From: Prochilodus magdalenae
Taxonomy: Eukaryota; Chordata; Actinopteri; Characiformes; Prochilodontidae
Reading direction: 5' to 3'
Assembly (NCBI GenBank): GCA_024036415.1
Contig: JAMWET010002899.1
Coordinates: 140,001-204,000, forward strand
Length of the DNA: 64,000 bases
A program made the translations under genes and the position numbers. Numbering within the stretch: position 1 is the first letter of the stretch; every line of letters starts with the position of its first letter. This document shows, piece by piece, positions 10,890 through 22,330 of this stretch. Below the pieces are notes generated by a model that was not told the DNA's origin, ran no database searches, and was given only the letters and a program-made list of their open reading frames with translations.

Positions 10890-11088
10890 TACCTTGAGTT
10901 GGAGTAATCCAGAACTGCTTACCCAGCCTCAGTCCCTGACCTCACTAATACACTCTTGCTAAAGCTGACTGCAATCAAATCCTCACAGCAATCTTCCGAC
11001 ATCTAGTGTAAAGCCTTCCCAGAAGAGTGTAGGCTGTTACAGCAGCAAAGAGGGATAAACTCTTTTTAATGCCCTTCATTTCAGAAGC
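10890..11088 (+). mobile_element. Tc1-like element fragment (family A)
   Basis: Shares ctgactgcaatcaaatcc, catctagt, agcagcaaagaggga and cccttcatttcaga with the complete element at 38575-38996. The sequence reads like the C-terminal end of a Tc1 transposase gene (an aRRvEAvtAAK-type ending), a common teleost repeat. Both termini are missing here. Confidence 0.6.
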
Positions 11089-11860
11089 AAGCAGGTGTGT
11101 ACAGACTTTGAGACGTATCCTGATGTTCTGCTGTGCCACAGTGCTGCCAGATTCCCAGCGTTTATAGTCGCATTTGTCATGACTGAGTTACTCGGTAACC
11201 ACAGCAGCATGTGTGGCCTCTCTAAGTCAGTGTGGGAACCTTTTCATGCCTCGCCATCCCTTCGTGCCCCAGACTTCCGTCCCAGATAATTCCCGGCATC
11301 CCGTGGAGAGCCATCCAACTGTCAGGTTAAGCATTTTCCGCCCCTGAAAATGCTAGTGTTCATCTGTAACCCTGTACAGCCGCGTTACAGTCCGTGTGGA
11401 GGGCCTGAGAGGAAGCGGCGGGAGGAACAATGGAGGGCTCCCCCGCTCTTAACCTCTTAATGTGCTGTAAATGTGTCCCCTGACTCCGTGGCTCGACATC
11501 AACCAGTGGATTCACTTACCTCCGCCAGCCGCACAGGATCTGCGGGGTCTGGACATTCACACAGATCCTGGAGGTCTACCAAGGCTACCAAGGGTGGTGT
11601 TGTGTGTAGAGAGAGAAACAGATTTGTAAGTGTGCCAACACTGAACCCTGGTAATTCCTTCAATGTGACCAGTGCAGCCTCTCGCTCAAGTGGCCTCATT
11701 TATTCCCGCCAAGCAGAATCGTTTAACAAGGCTGACGAGCTAACTGCTAATTGCTCTCACTTTGTTTATGTCACTCTAATCTCATTGTAAACCCCCGTGA
11801 TGGACTCCAGAGTGGGCCCAGAGCTTGGCCGCTGCATTCAGAGATGCACTTGATTTTTTT
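11089..11860. other. Candidate non-coding element region, no gene called
   Basis: About 770 bases of balanced DNA without recognised repeats. The best-looking parts are 11290-11500 and 11690-11830 (gctaactgctaattgctc, tttgtttatgtcactc). Short open frames on both strands (11473-11790 plus, 11499-11699 minus) overlap each other and match no family I know. Confidence 0.3.
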
Positions 11861-12530
11861 AGGTGGAAATAAAATTGTATGTTGTTGAATTCAACATATT
11901 GGAGGAAATCAGGCATTAAGATAGGAGCCTGTGCAGAAATGATGGCACATTTTATGTATTATTATTTTTTCCATATTTTATTGTTTTGTTTTAGTATTAA
12001 ATTCAACAAATAAGTGTAAATTCAATAATAAAATGTGCATTATTTCTTTAAAAATGCTCCATTAAAAAGTCTGGGTGCTTTACATCTACAGAAGTAGTTA
12101 GATAGTAAGTTGCTAGCTTTTTAGAATTTAGAATTTAGAATGCACATTGGTTGCTGGATTAACGTTGCCACGATATTGGCCAGGGCAACTTGTCATAACT
12201 TTTAGAAGACTGGGCTTAAATGATGCCTGAGTGGTGTGCTATTTGGAGGTTTACAAACTGTCAAACAATCAAATCCAGATCTCTGGGAACGAGCTTTAAC
12301 GGGTGTGAATGAACAGTTGTTTTTGATTCTTATTGGCCATTATAACATAATGTTGAGGGATTTGTTATTGGCCACCAGAGCCAGATTAATAAAAGCTAAC
12401 TTTAGCAGTTATACTAGCTAGCTATAAAAGCTGATATATTATGAGAAATCATAAATAAATGATTTAGAAAATCAAGATTTTCATCTATACTTTTATTTTT
12501 CTCCAAATTGATGTTTATGAAATGCCACTT
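11861..12530. other. AT-rich intergenic DNA
   Basis: Strongly AT-rich with short direct repeats (tagaatttagaatttagaatg near 12121). No gene seen. Confidence 0.5.
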
Positions 12531-13175
12531 GTAACAGCCAACAGACATCTGAATCTGTAGTTAGCTAGCTAGTTGAAGATGGAGTGGGAAGCAGCTTCAA
12601 GAAGGTAAGTCTGTTTCCACCAGTGAGTCAATTTTTTGTATTTAAAGATGCAGTATCTCTCAGTATTTCATAGCTGTGTTCTGACCTGACACACATTACT
12701 CGCTAAGAATGGCTCCACCTTAACAGATGCTGCATTCACATTCTGGCACTGCCACACCATTAGGTTGAGTAATGTATCATTTAAGGTGGAACAAACAGTG
12801 AAATCATTCCACAATGCGCTCAACTTTCTATACATTTCATGGATGTTTAAATATATAGGGATGTCCCCAGAAGCAGAACCAAGTAAAATAAGCCTAAACA
12901 TGCAGATGTGAGGTTTTACCATTCCTTATGGCAATCAGGTGTTTTCCACCACACTAGTATTTCAGGTTATGTGAGCCTAGCATTGATATGCATCACTCTA
13001 CTAGATACATTTAACTGTCATATTAACTACTAAGATTCAAAGTAGATCATAAACCCTATGAAATTACTTTTTATCCAGAAAACATGCAGGTCCCTTATTT
13101 TCTCGTACACGTTTATAGGCCTGCCCTGGCCAGACCAGTGGGCTGATGTACAGGAATGGGTCCATGTGGCCAATA
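12531..13175. other. Intergenic; one strong splice-donor match
   Basis: At 12579 an ATG in a fair context begins a short open stretch that runs straight into aag|gtaagt at 12605, an excellent donor consensus. A first coding exon of 26 bases is conceivable but unsupported. The rest shows nothing recognisable. Confidence 0.2.
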
Positions 13176-13179
13176 CATT

Positions 13180-13310
13180 CATTTTCCCTCACTCATCCAG
13201 TTCCTTCTGGAACGCGAGGGAATGCTGGAGGCTATCCCAGCACTCATTAGGGAGAAGCCAGGAAACACCCTGGACCGGCCGCCAGACCATCGCAAGTATT
13301 TGGTCCCCAA
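13180..13310 (-). mobile_element. Fragment of a common teleost retroposon domain
   Basis: The phrase ggaggctatcccagcactca, followed after a short interval by aggaaacaccctggac, is a domain I know, from memory, from many teleost SINE and LINE-like repeats. The reverse complement of its second half recurs at 59160-59185 (cctgtccagggtgtttcctg). Orientation is inferred from that copy. Only the conserved middle is present. Confidence 0.5.
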
Positions 13311-13319
13311 AGTTTAAAT

Positions 13320-14420
13320 AATGCTTTACCTTTTGTACATATGGGATAGCGTTTCTTTGAGGAACCTCTAGCCAAAGCTTCTGTTGTTCATACTGATACC
13401 CCATCCTCACATTAGCATTAGGCTATGGGCACACTGGTTGATCGTGTTGGACCACACTACTCGCTCATCAAAGATCACCAAAGACCAACCAACTTTCCGC
13501 ATTCTTTTTTGGCCACAGAGTAAAGCAAAGTCCCCTTGGTCCAGGTGGATGAGCCTGACCGCTATCAAAAGCGCGGAGAACACACACGAGCGCAGACGTG
13601 ACCTGCTAACTTTCAAAGTGATGAATGGACGTTTTGTGTTTTTAATAGGAGACGTTAGGGCAGATTTCAGAAGCTCTGATCTCGCATAAACGCCGGTGTT
13701 TACGTTACATTTTGAAGGGAAGCTTTTTCTGAACCAGAGCACTTTGAGGCCCTTTTTTGAAGTATTCCCCCAAGACACATTTGTTAATTATTTGCCTTTT
13801 CATGCCGAATTCTGCTCCCTTCATTAATTCCACTATGTGTTTTAACTGATGTTCCATCCTCAGATGTACATCAGAGCGTTTCAGACAGCACCCGTTCAAT
13901 CCGGGGACCCAGCCGTCCTGATAATAGAATAATTAATAAATACATAATGATCACCACAAAGCTTATGTCGAGCCCCCGCTTCAAAGGAAGCGGTTTCAGA
14001 GTCTTTCATTACCTGCATATTAGCTCTCCTAAGAGGCCCCGGCGAACGATAAGATTATCAAAACAAACTTCGCCTCCTGCGTGCTTCTCATTTCTGCCTA
14101 ACTGCTTCTCGCAGGGATCTACATGTGACCGCTGTTATCTAAAAGAGGGAGGGAGCAGTGTCTTTGAGGTATGGTGATACTCGGTAATGGTAATTAGACC
14201 CGTTTTCAATGATATTGTCCAGGCTTTGGAATTTATCAGTGGCATCCTGTCACTTACATATTTAACGCATTCCCAGTTTAACCCTTTGATCCATCTGTAC
14301 CCGTGCTGGCTGAAGCCTACAGCGTGGTTTATGCTGCTGGCTGAATGCATGCTTGCAGCACTCTCATTCAAATACAGCCTTTAAATGTCTTTGACCTTCA
14401 GCACCTTCAATTAGTTTCCA
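13320..14420. other. Candidate non-coding element region
   Basis: About 1.1 kb without recognised repeats. The stretch 13925-14400 is the most element-like: aataattaataaatac, gataagattatcaaaac, aatggtaattagacc, tttatcagtggcatcc and ccttcaattagtttcc. These carry multiple TAAT and GATAA cores. Overlapping open frames on both strands have no domain signal. Confidence 0.35.
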
Positions 14421-14429
14421 CAATACAAA

Positions 14430-14815
14430 CCTAGAAATCAACCAACAGGAATGAAACTTGGTGGGTAGGTCTGACATTATGAGACATGCGAATATATCAG
14501 GACTACATGCACACAGACCGTTACCACGACTGTCCTCAACACCATGCCGACGTTGACAAAGACTGCAATGGTGTTGTGCCAGACTGTCATGGAGTGACTC
14601 AGAATGGCAGCAGATCAACGATCAATGAATCTATGTGGGGAGGCAACGTGGTTAGCGGGAAGATGAACGGTTTGCTGTCACTTGTCCAGAAATCTGCAGG
14701 AACTGTGTGAGAATATGGGATGGAGCTGCATGGGATGGATTATCCCAGGTCACCATTTGGAATCTCTACAACACCATGCCAATGCATCTGGCATGTTTCG
14801 GTACTGGCCAAATGG
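14430..14815 (+). mobile_element. Tc1-like element remnant (family C)
   Basis: Shares atgccgacgttgacaaagac, gactgtcatggagtgactc, gaagatgaacggttt and caccatgccaatgcatctgg with 27470-28045 and with the minus-strand copy at 53045-53420. In the second of these a frame reads DDQWIRVWKHGG and DERFVVARYTSRRPG, which resembles the central DDE region of Tc1-type transposases. This copy is interrupted by stops and lacks recognisable termini. Confidence 0.65.
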
Positions 14816-15169
14816 AATACTAAAGTATATGATGTGATAAAACAGCCTATATAAAGGTATAACGTCTCTCAAAGCCAAAGGATATTAATATAAAGTTGAA
14901 GTAAGTCATTATATTTAAAGTTAAATATTTCCAAATGTGTTTTATATCTGACTTTACACAGTTCAGTAGAATCAATTTATACTCATTGACTGTATGTATA
15001 ATAGACATGACAAAAAATTTGTCAACTTGTGTATTTAAAGTGGTAATAACTACAGGCTCCTGCAGATGGGTCTACAAATGGATGATGGGTCTATGAATAC
15101 CTGCCAAGTGTGTGAAGGGATTTATAGACTGAGAAGAGGTGATACAGTGGAGTGAATGTTAATGATTGG
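14816..15169. other. AT-rich intergenic DNA
   Basis: Nothing recognised. The sequence before the family B element begins (about 15120) may already belong to it. Confidence 0.4.
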
Positions 15170-15450
15170 CTAAAAGGAGTGACTGTATTTGGGTGTGCAT
15201 TTGGGAAGTAGCTGAATCTGCAGGTATATGGAAGCGCACAGTCATACAGGTTTTCAGCAGTGGCTAAAGTCCCAGTCTACATGGCGTTCTACTCAGAATT
15301 GTGCCAGGGAAGGCATCTACCAAATCTGGACCAACTGACCAATTCTTTGAAGAGTTTCTGAACATTCATGTGGGCTACATCCAGAAACCTGTCCAGTTCA
15401 TTCCAAATCCAATCACTGCTGTTATTGGTTCTTGTGGGGGTATATCATCT
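15140..15450 (+). mobile_element. Unclassified interspersed repeat (family B), probably a DNA transposon remnant
   Basis: This segment is the inverse of 25165-25510. Shared runs include gttaatgattggct, gaagtagctgaatctgcagg, tgtgccagggaaggcat, ccaaatctggacc and gctacatccagaaac. One frame reads EVAESAG-W-KRTVI, which has the spacing of a helix-turn-helix as in Tc1-type transposase N-termini. Both copies carry stops soon after. Family assignment is therefore tentative. Confidence 0.5.
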
Positions 15451-16230
15451 ATACGTTCCTTAACTGTATATAATGAATATGACATATATACTCATTTATT
15501 GGACGTTATTGACGAAAACTAGAAGCTGCAGTTACACTATTTAAATCATAAGAATTATTGAAAGTAATAAAAGCATTCTGATGAAGTTAATTTCCTCCAT
15601 CCATATAGCTGTAACAAGGTTGCATGGTGTTTTAAACCTGATTTTTTTTTTAAGGGGTTAAATTTGAGTTTCTAGGTTCTAGGCAAATTATGATAAATTA
15701 CAAACTCTACTTTTGGACATTGTGCACTTACTTTCTCTGGACTTAGTTAGTGATGTGCCTCCTTGTACTCATCTGAACTCTAAATCTATCCTCACACAGG
15801 GCACCAGTCTGTGGACTGTCAGAGGTGAAAGACCCCATGGGAAGGGCCCACTCTTAATGCCCCACTCTTAATGCACTTTGTGGAAATGTCACCTCAGCTT
15901 GGAAGCTGCTGCAATTGAAACAACGGAGACCTGTCAATCAGTCTGGAGCCCCAAAAGAATTACTGTTTGACTGACAGTGTGTGTTGGACAAGCTCTCTGT
16001 TTGTATTCATGGTGCAGGAGGTGGTCAAGCTGAAGTCATACATCAAAAAGTGTCAGCTATCCAAATGCAAAAGTTGGACACGACCAACGATAGGGCCGTA
16101 GACGTCCATAGCAAAAAAGCTACAGTGAATACTTTCTCAGGGATGAAAATATGATTGTCTACACCAAGATGAGACTGGGGTCCCTTAATGAAGTTCTAGC
16201 CTTTGGACGACATGGTACATAAGTACGCTC
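15451..16230. other. Intergenic, nothing recognised
   Basis: AT-rich at first, then mixed. The near-duplicate phrases cccactcttaatgc at about 15850 and 15865 are a local short tandem duplication. Confidence 0.4.
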
Positions 16231-16234
16231 AGAA

Positions 16235-16530
16235 AAAGATGGTTCCTCAAGAGTTCTTTAGTAAAAACAATGATTCTATATAAAATATTGAACATTGAAT
16301 AAACCCAAATGTATATTTACATGGTGAAATGGTTGATAGAGAGAGTTGTGCATGGTTCTACACAGAACCTTTTTAACAGTACCAAAAAGGGTTCTGCTAT
16401 TGTTATGACTGTCAGGCTACTGCCACTAACGTCCACTATGTAGAGGACAGTTCTATGTAGAACCTTAAACACCCAAAGACTGTTTGCATCAAAATGGTTC
16501 TTTGTACGGTGAAATGGTTGACAACTTGTT
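16235..16530. mobile_element. 'agaacc' teleost repeat
   Basis: Contains the recurring inverted phrases ggttct and agaacc at short intervals (gcatggttctacacagaacc, aaaagggttctgctattgtt, gtagaaccttaaac). The same vocabulary occurs at 31535-31800 and 32740-33345. It is a common palindromic teleost repeat type, probably non-autonomous. Class is uncertain. Confidence 0.55.
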
Positions 16531-16539
16531 GCATATCAT

Positions 16540-16910
16540 TGCTGTCCAATGAAAAACATGTATCTCCATTTTGACTTTTATGCATCATTTGAAAACTGTG
16601 TGAGATTTGCATGATGAATGGACCAACTGAAATGGCCCAGAAGTGCTCGGAAGGACGTCTGGTTCCATTGACTTACATTAAAATCGAATTAGGTTTTAGG
16701 CCTCTCCTGTAAAGTTGCCATTTTGGAGATACTTGTTTTTCTTTGGACAGTGACGATATGTGTTCTACTTAGGACCTGTGTGAAAACAGTTTTATGTATC
16801 ACCACCACTGTAAACAGTTCTGACTCTCGGTTCTGGTAAGTTTCTCCAGGAACAGAATCCTTCACACCAAGCCACTCTTAATGACTTCAGTCTGTTAACC
16901 CTTTAATTAT
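16540..16910 (+). repeat. Unclassified interspersed repeat (family E)
   Basis: Parts recur at 19360-19510 (ttttatgcatcac/att, gacgaatgga/gatgaatgga, gtctggttccatt-acttacattaaaat), at 22225-22320 (caccaccactgt-cagttctgac) and, inverted, at 60640-60730. It carries no coding remnant I can identify. Confidence 0.55.
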
Positions 16911-17454
16911 GCTGGAATTCTTAAAGAAATGGGAAATTCTGCTTCAAAGCTGTAAGAGCTGCATGTACAGAAAAAACTCCAGATGTGCAATGGAGTGATG
17001 GCCTCTGTTAGCAGTGTGGCGTGCAGGAAAAAAAGATGATTGGTTCAGATGATGGAAGATGCGAGAGGATGTGAGGATGGACCAGGCCTCTGAGAATCCC
17101 TTGGGAAATTCCAATAGGACCCAGAGGTAATACAGTCCCCACTCAGCGTGATGTAAAGGTTCCGCGGTGAGTCTTCAGACACATACTGTACATGCACACA
17201 CATAGGCACACATCAACACATACAATCAAACCTGTAGTACACGGAACAAGCTATTTATACATGTTTATACTGTGCACAAAGGTTTCCAAATGGAAAAGTT
17301 CTTCAGCTATATACAGTGTTGTGCAAAAGTCCTTCATTGTCCTTCATTCAAACTGAGAAATTATTATTTTTTTGGTGTATCTTAATATAAGGCTAGATAA
17401 AAGATAATCTTATATTTATATCATACTGATATTATTACATGGGGACAGGACGAG
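16911..17454. other. Intergenic, nothing recognised
   Basis: Mixed composition. A short CA-rich patch lies at 17180-17225. No gene seen. Confidence 0.4.
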
Positions 17455-18190
17455 GAGATGGGATGCAAGCGCAAGGGTTTTAATGAAGAGTACAAAAGAC
17501 AACATCTGGACCTTTGTATTGTACTTATAATGACCTTTGTCAATGTGTGTTGTGTTGCACTTATAATGACCTTTTCTCCTCTATAGGAATGAGCACTGGG
17601 TTGGGGTTGCCAGGTAATTGTTTACTTGCTCTATGTCTGTGTATTAATCTCTAGGTACCAGCACTGGCCCCCTGTTCGGGCAGTGTCTGAGCTCGTGGTG
17701 AGTTTTAGGCTCTAAACTTCCTACAAGCTTGAATATTATCCAACAGAACACTAAACACTGTTGTAAGTCGCTCTGGATAAGAGAGTCTGCTAAATGCCTT
17801 AAATGTAAAGGTAAACAACAAACCAAAGAAAAACTGGCAAACTGAGAAATACTGAACCGGAATACAAAACCAACGGACAAGGAGACAAAAACTGTCAGGG
17901 AGACAAAACCAAGGGACAAGGAGACAAAACGACTTGCATGGAAACAAAACACTGGCAGGGGAACAAACACCAAGCAAGAGCAACATGGAGTATAAATCAA
18001 CAGGGGCTAACAAGAGACACCTAGGAAGGGGCGGAGCCAGAAACAGGTGAGGGGTCTGACAAGAGGGCGGAGACTGGAGGAGCAAAAGACCAAAACAAAC
18101 AGAAGCACATGGACATGACAAGACAGAAACAGAGAGCCAGATAAGACAGACAAACATGAACAGGACAGGGCAGAATGTGACCGATATCTG
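17455..18190. repeat. Purine-biased interspersed repeat region
   Basis: From 17810 the plus strand repeats aaaccaa, ggagacaaaa and gacaaggagacaaaa many times, and then becomes a longer purine-rich tract. This resembles, from memory, a repeat common in characin and carp-like fishes. Cysteine-rich open frames on the minus strand (17705-18262 and others) are the reverse translation of these purine tracts and overlap each other, so none is called a gene. The interval is interrupted by a SINE tail at 17763. Confidence 0.45.
17763..17815 (+). mobile_element. SINE 3' tail fragment
   Basis: The sequence tgtaagtcgctctggataag followed by agagtctgctaaatgcc and aaatgtaaa matches the tail of the complete SINE at 32369-32580 (inverted there as gcatttagctgacgtttttatcc). 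Confidence 0.7.
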
Positions 18191-18229
18191 AAATAGTAAA
18201 ACAACGGGACTCCTAACAACCACCTGGAA

Positions 18230-18640
18230 GACTCCATGGACCACCAAAGCTGTCCCCATCAAATGAACAGCACTTGAAGCTTGATCTTTGAAAGAAAAAG
18301 AAGATCAAGCTCCATTCTTGCCTCAGATCCATAAACATCCGCAGGTGTTTCCATCCATCCTTTCACTGTAAGGAGACGACTCAACCCTATGGAGGTCTGA
18401 AAGGATGTCACACATATCAAACAAAGACACTGATGGTCTTCTCGGAACAATGGACTGACCACCCCAGAGTCCAGACCTCAACATCACTGAACCTGTTAAA
18501 CGGATGGTGAGACGCAGACAGTTGAACCAGCTTCTAACACTGAACCTTGGAGTTGTGACTTCAGACTTCTGTGAGAAACTGAAAGTGAGTCTCCTGAAAA
18601 GAACGGAAGCTGTAAAGAAGGTAGAGAGAGAAGACTTCTG
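18230..18640 (+). mobile_element. Tc1/mariner-like transposon remnant, copy 2 of 2
   Basis: Paralogous to 3130-3480. Around 18462 a frame reads PQSPDLN, the conserved segment preceding the last catalytic acid in Tc1/mariner transposases, where PxSPDLNPIE is usual. The rest of the frame is broken and an acidic catalytic position cannot be assigned. The minus-strand open frames across it are shadows. Confidence 0.6.
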
Positions 18641-19029
18641 GTGAACATGTTGTGACTGTGTTTTTTTCCCCCGTTCTTCCCGACTCCGAAAAGTGAATAA
18701 TGTAGTTGGCCTTTTTGACTGGAAATTGTCTATGGACCGAGTGTTCTTTCTGAGCACCAGCTGCTAATTTTCTTGTTTAGTCTAGAACCAGATTAAAGAC
18801 TAAACAAGCGCACACCCTGGATCTATAACTGCTGATGCACAGAGTTACTGTATACAATCATTTTAAACATATTTTACCCACTCATTGTTTCAGGCTTTCC
18901 GACCTGATGACTTTCGAAGACCTTTCAAAGAACCTTGCTCTGCAGCTGTGTTTGCGTCTGCTGAGGGAAAAAAGGGGGAATTCCACTGACTTTTCAAAAA
19001 ATTGCCACATAATTAAATAGATAGATCAT
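18641..19029. other. Intergenic, nothing recognised
   Basis: Mixed composition without repeats I can place. A short frame near 18835-19020 has no domain signal. Confidence 0.4.
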
Positions 19030-19510
19030 TCAGAGTGGTTTGGTGTGAAATGCTCCGTTCAGGACTGAGTCAGAACTGTTCAGTGGTGGAGGTAGTAATC
19101 AAACATCCATCTCTAAATTCACCAGCACAGAAAGCTATTACGTGAAAGCTACCGCTGTTCATATAGTTCAAGACGATTTTGGTCTAAAACACATTTTTAA
19201 AATTTAGTCATGGCGGAGGGATACATGCAGGCTATGAAGGAAAATCGTGTCCAAAGAAAACGTAACTTTTCAGATTTTCCAGTAGGTTACCATCAACAAC
19301 ATGCTGAGCTCTGAATACACATGTAGGTACACACATATATAAAGTGTTCGAAGAAAAACCTTTTTACTTTTATGCATCACTAGAACACAGGAGTTACTGT
19401 TTACACTGTGTGTAAATTTCAAAATTTTATGACGAATGGACAAACAGAATTGGCCCAATATTGTATGGAAAAAAGTCTGGTTCCATTTCCATACATTAAA
19501 ATTAAATTAA
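19030..19510. repeat. Family E repeat, rearranged copy
   Basis: The right part (19360-19510) matches 16565-16690 in the same sense. The left part (19030-19090: gtggtttggtgtgaaatg, gtcagaactgttcagtggtg) matches 16800-16880 in the opposite sense. The copy is therefore internally rearranged. Confidence 0.45.
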
Positions 19511-19519
19511 GTATTTGCC

Positions 19520-19786
19520 TTCGCATATATACATATATGCTAATATATATATATATGATATATATATATATATAATATATATATATATATACCATACATG
19601 AATAGTTCAACCTGCAAGACACATATACATATACACACACAACACTATACACATATATATATATAATATATATATTAGATATTACCATATATACCTCAAA
19701 ATACACATATATACAATATATATATATAAATATATATATAAATATATATATATATATACTATATATTATATCTATATAGATAATAA
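19520..19786. repeat. AT-rich block of TA repeats and short palindromes
   Basis: Blocks of (TA)n broken by tgata, ccatacatg and short CA runs. The minus-strand Tyr/Ile frame that crosses it is an artefact of the TA repeats. Confidence 0.85.
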
Positions 19787-20270
19787 CCTGGGGTTGAACA
19801 ATGAATACTATATTATATATATATATAATATGTCATGTCATGTCTTGAGAATGACCTATATCAAGTCCTGCACAGTGGCACTGAGTGAATACAGTGGTGC
19901 CGCACAGTGGAGAGGGAGATTTTAAGCCATTCTTCTTGCAGGATAGTGGCCAGGTCACTACGTGATGCTGGTGGAGGTTCGTCCTTCTTGGTGTGGTATG
20001 CTGACATTGACCCTGGATACCGTGGCTCTTGATACATCACAAAGACTTGCTGTCTTGGTCACAGATGCGCCAGCAAGACGTGCACCAACAATCTGTCCTC
20101 TGGTCTGTCACCCATAATGTTGTGTGCATTGCAGTATTTTGAGCAGAACTGTGCTCTTACCTGCTAACTGAACCTTCACACTCTGCTCTTACTGGTGCAA
20201 TGTGCAATTAATGAAGATTGAGACCTCCCACACTAAAATGACAGGTGTTTCAGTTTCATTGTCCAACCCG
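19787..20270 (-). mobile_element. Internally deleted Tc1-like element (TIR family D), copy 1 of 3
   Basis: The right end is a match to the terminal inverted repeat (caggtgtttcagtttcatt, then gtccaaccc with two bases lost). The left end is a decayed terminal repeat (ctggggttgaacaatgaa) followed by a TA-rich insertion. The body matches 28176-28726 in reverse. Transposase remnants therefore lie on the minus strand. Confidence 0.85.

Positions 20271-20312
<42 letters not shown>
20271..20312. repeat. (TA)n microsatellite at a transposon edge
   Basis: About 40 bases of TA adjoining the right terminus of the Tc1-like element. All three copies of this element sit in or beside TA runs. Confidence 0.95.
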
Positions 20313-20314
<2 letters not shown>

Positions 20315-20649
20315 TAGTAATATTGTATTTAGTGTATTTTCTAGAATACAAAACTATTCAACATCAAAAACCTCTGAATTGCTCAATTTCAGGCTTAAAA
20401 TGGTGGCAAGCTTTCAAAAACCATCAAATTCATAACAAAAATATCTAATCCTCTGTACTAGCTCAGATGTGGGTTGAAAGCCTCTCAATGAGGTATGAAT
20501 CAGATGTAATCCATGCTTTCATTATTGCTGATGACAGCTTGGCTAAAGAGATCATTTAGAGGAACCCTCTGCATTATTCAGGTGCTGAGAGTCATCCACT
20601 GTGGTTTGGTTGTGAAATGGTTGATTGTACAGACTCAGATTTCTGTACA
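20313..20649. other. AT-rich intergenic DNA
   Basis: Nothing recognised. Confidence 0.4.
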
Positions 20650-21580
20650 GTTGTGGTAGTGATGGGAACCAGGAGTCATCATGTCTACCACACAAATCTA
20701 ATCATTTTACTTACTATCCCAAACCACCAGTGGAGCTCCACGTGCCGTCTGAGTCTTTATACGTAATGCTGATGATGGTAAATCAGGTTGTGGTCAGCCT
20801 GAAGGCAAATCAGATTTGTTTCTGCAATCAGATTCTTTGACATGACTGTCCGCACTGTTGTCTGGAAGTGATCAGACTGGATTTGTGTGTCCAGATTTCA
20901 CCAGCCTACAATACCAGTCAAACGTTTAGCCACATCTAACTAAATGGGCGTTTGTGGTGATCTTAAAGACTCTACAGTCTTACATTTAACAGCTCCAACT
21001 CATGAGAGTCTGAACCAGTATATGTCCTGATATACACATATACTCCTGAGGTACCACAGTATGATAGTTCTGCCACATCTCCACCTCTAATACATATTTA
21101 GTTGAGCCAATAAAATAATGATATCATTTAAGGATCTAGATTCTCCTTTCAGTTGAATATTCTTGAAACAAGCCTTGTTAAGTCAGCCTCCAATGCAGGT
21201 TGAGAAAGCCGGGTTCTGTAAAGCTCCATTCTGGAGATGTTTACAATGGACGGTATAATTCCATGAGTGCTATTTTATATACTGATGTCACCTTTAGTCT
21301 AAAGTAAGGCACTAAGATAAACATAAGGAGAACCTTTTATTAGCAGCTGGGTCTAAACTTTTGACTGGTACTGTATCTGCATGGCTGACTGTGGTAACAA
21401 CATGACAAATCCCAGCATTTGGACAAGTCACTCTGGACTTGACGTTGTTGTTATGCGTTGTGCATTGCCAGTGACGAAGCAAAACACTCTGAAATCTGAT
21501 TTGACTATCAAAAACCAATCTGGATACAATCTAAATATGTCAGAAATCTGATCTGACTTGGCGGTCTGATCCAGGCCTTA
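20650..21580. repeat. Older interspersed repeat hosting a MITE
   Basis: The flanks of the MITE at 20909-21373 share a vocabulary (caatcagatt, gatcagactggattt, aatctgatctgactt, gcggtctgatccaggcc) and read as one older sequence interrupted by the MITE. The class of the older sequence is unknown to me. Confidence 0.4.
20909..21373. mobile_element. Tc1/mariner-type MITE with TA duplication
   Basis: Terminal repeats are inverted: the left end reads CA-ataccagtcaaacgttta and the right end, in reverse complement, CAGtaccagtcaaaagttta. TA dinucleotides flank both ends (20907-20908 and 21374-21375). The 465-base interior has no transposase remnant that I can recognise. The ends match a widespread teleost Tc1-like family. 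Confidence 0.8.
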
Positions 21581-21837
21581 AAAAGATGTTGTGGGGCTAT
21601 TTGGCTTTAGGATGACCTACATGTATCCCTACACGACTGGAGCTACATGACCTACATGAATGGACTTCGTCATGTGTAATACCAAAACATGTTATCCCCT
21701 CTGACTTCACACGATGTATTCATAATCCACAATATTGGAAAAAAAAAAAAAGAATTTCACCAGATGACTTGAACTTAAAACTTAGAACTTAAAAATATTT
21801 TTTAAAATTATTGAAAAATAGCTATGAGGGTGGATAA
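21581..21837. other. Intergenic, nothing recognised
   Basis: Short tandem phrase gacctacatg repeated three times near 21612-21658. Ends AT-rich. Confidence 0.4.
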
Positions 21838-21875
<38 letters not shown>

Positions 21876-21897
21876 ATAATAATAATGAATAATAATA
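21838..21897. repeat. (ACT)n then (AAT)n trinucleotide microsatellite
   Basis: About twelve ACT units grading into AAT units. Confidence 0.95.
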
Positions 21898-22330
21898 AAA
21901 AGCTGAGAAAACACTTTTTAACACTCTTGTGAGTGTGAAGCATCTTTTCTAGAACTCTCTCTAACAGGTTTCAGGTCACCTGTGGCTAGCCTTCTCTGTC
22001 TCTCTAAGAAGTCTTAAATCAGTCCAGGAGCCGTGCAAATTCTTCTTTTGTATCAAGCAACTATAAAGCTGTAGCATGATGTTTCTTTTAATTTGTCTTA
22101 TTTAACATTGCACATGTGAGTACTGCGCATGTGCACATTGCAATGCGTGCTGTATCATGCAGCCCTATTCAAAACCATTCCATGTATCCACTTCCTATGA
22201 GACAGCTTTTAGAGGTGGACGTCCGGTACCCATCACCACCACTGTGATCAGTTCTGACGTGGTAGGTTTCTCTAGAACTGGGTATCTTGCACCAAACTGC
22301 TCTGAGTGACCGTGTTCCTGAAAAAGTCTC
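21898..22330. other. Intergenic with a family E fragment at 22225-22320
   Basis: The fragment is recognised by caccaccactgtgatcagtt and accaaactgctctgagtgac, as in 16800-16900. The remainder is unassigned. Confidence 0.45.

Noticed and set aside
17705..18262. 185-codon minus-strand frame
   Set aside because: Overlaps other long frames in the same purine-biased repeat and in the Tc1-like remnant; Cys/Leu/Val/Phe richness follows from composition.
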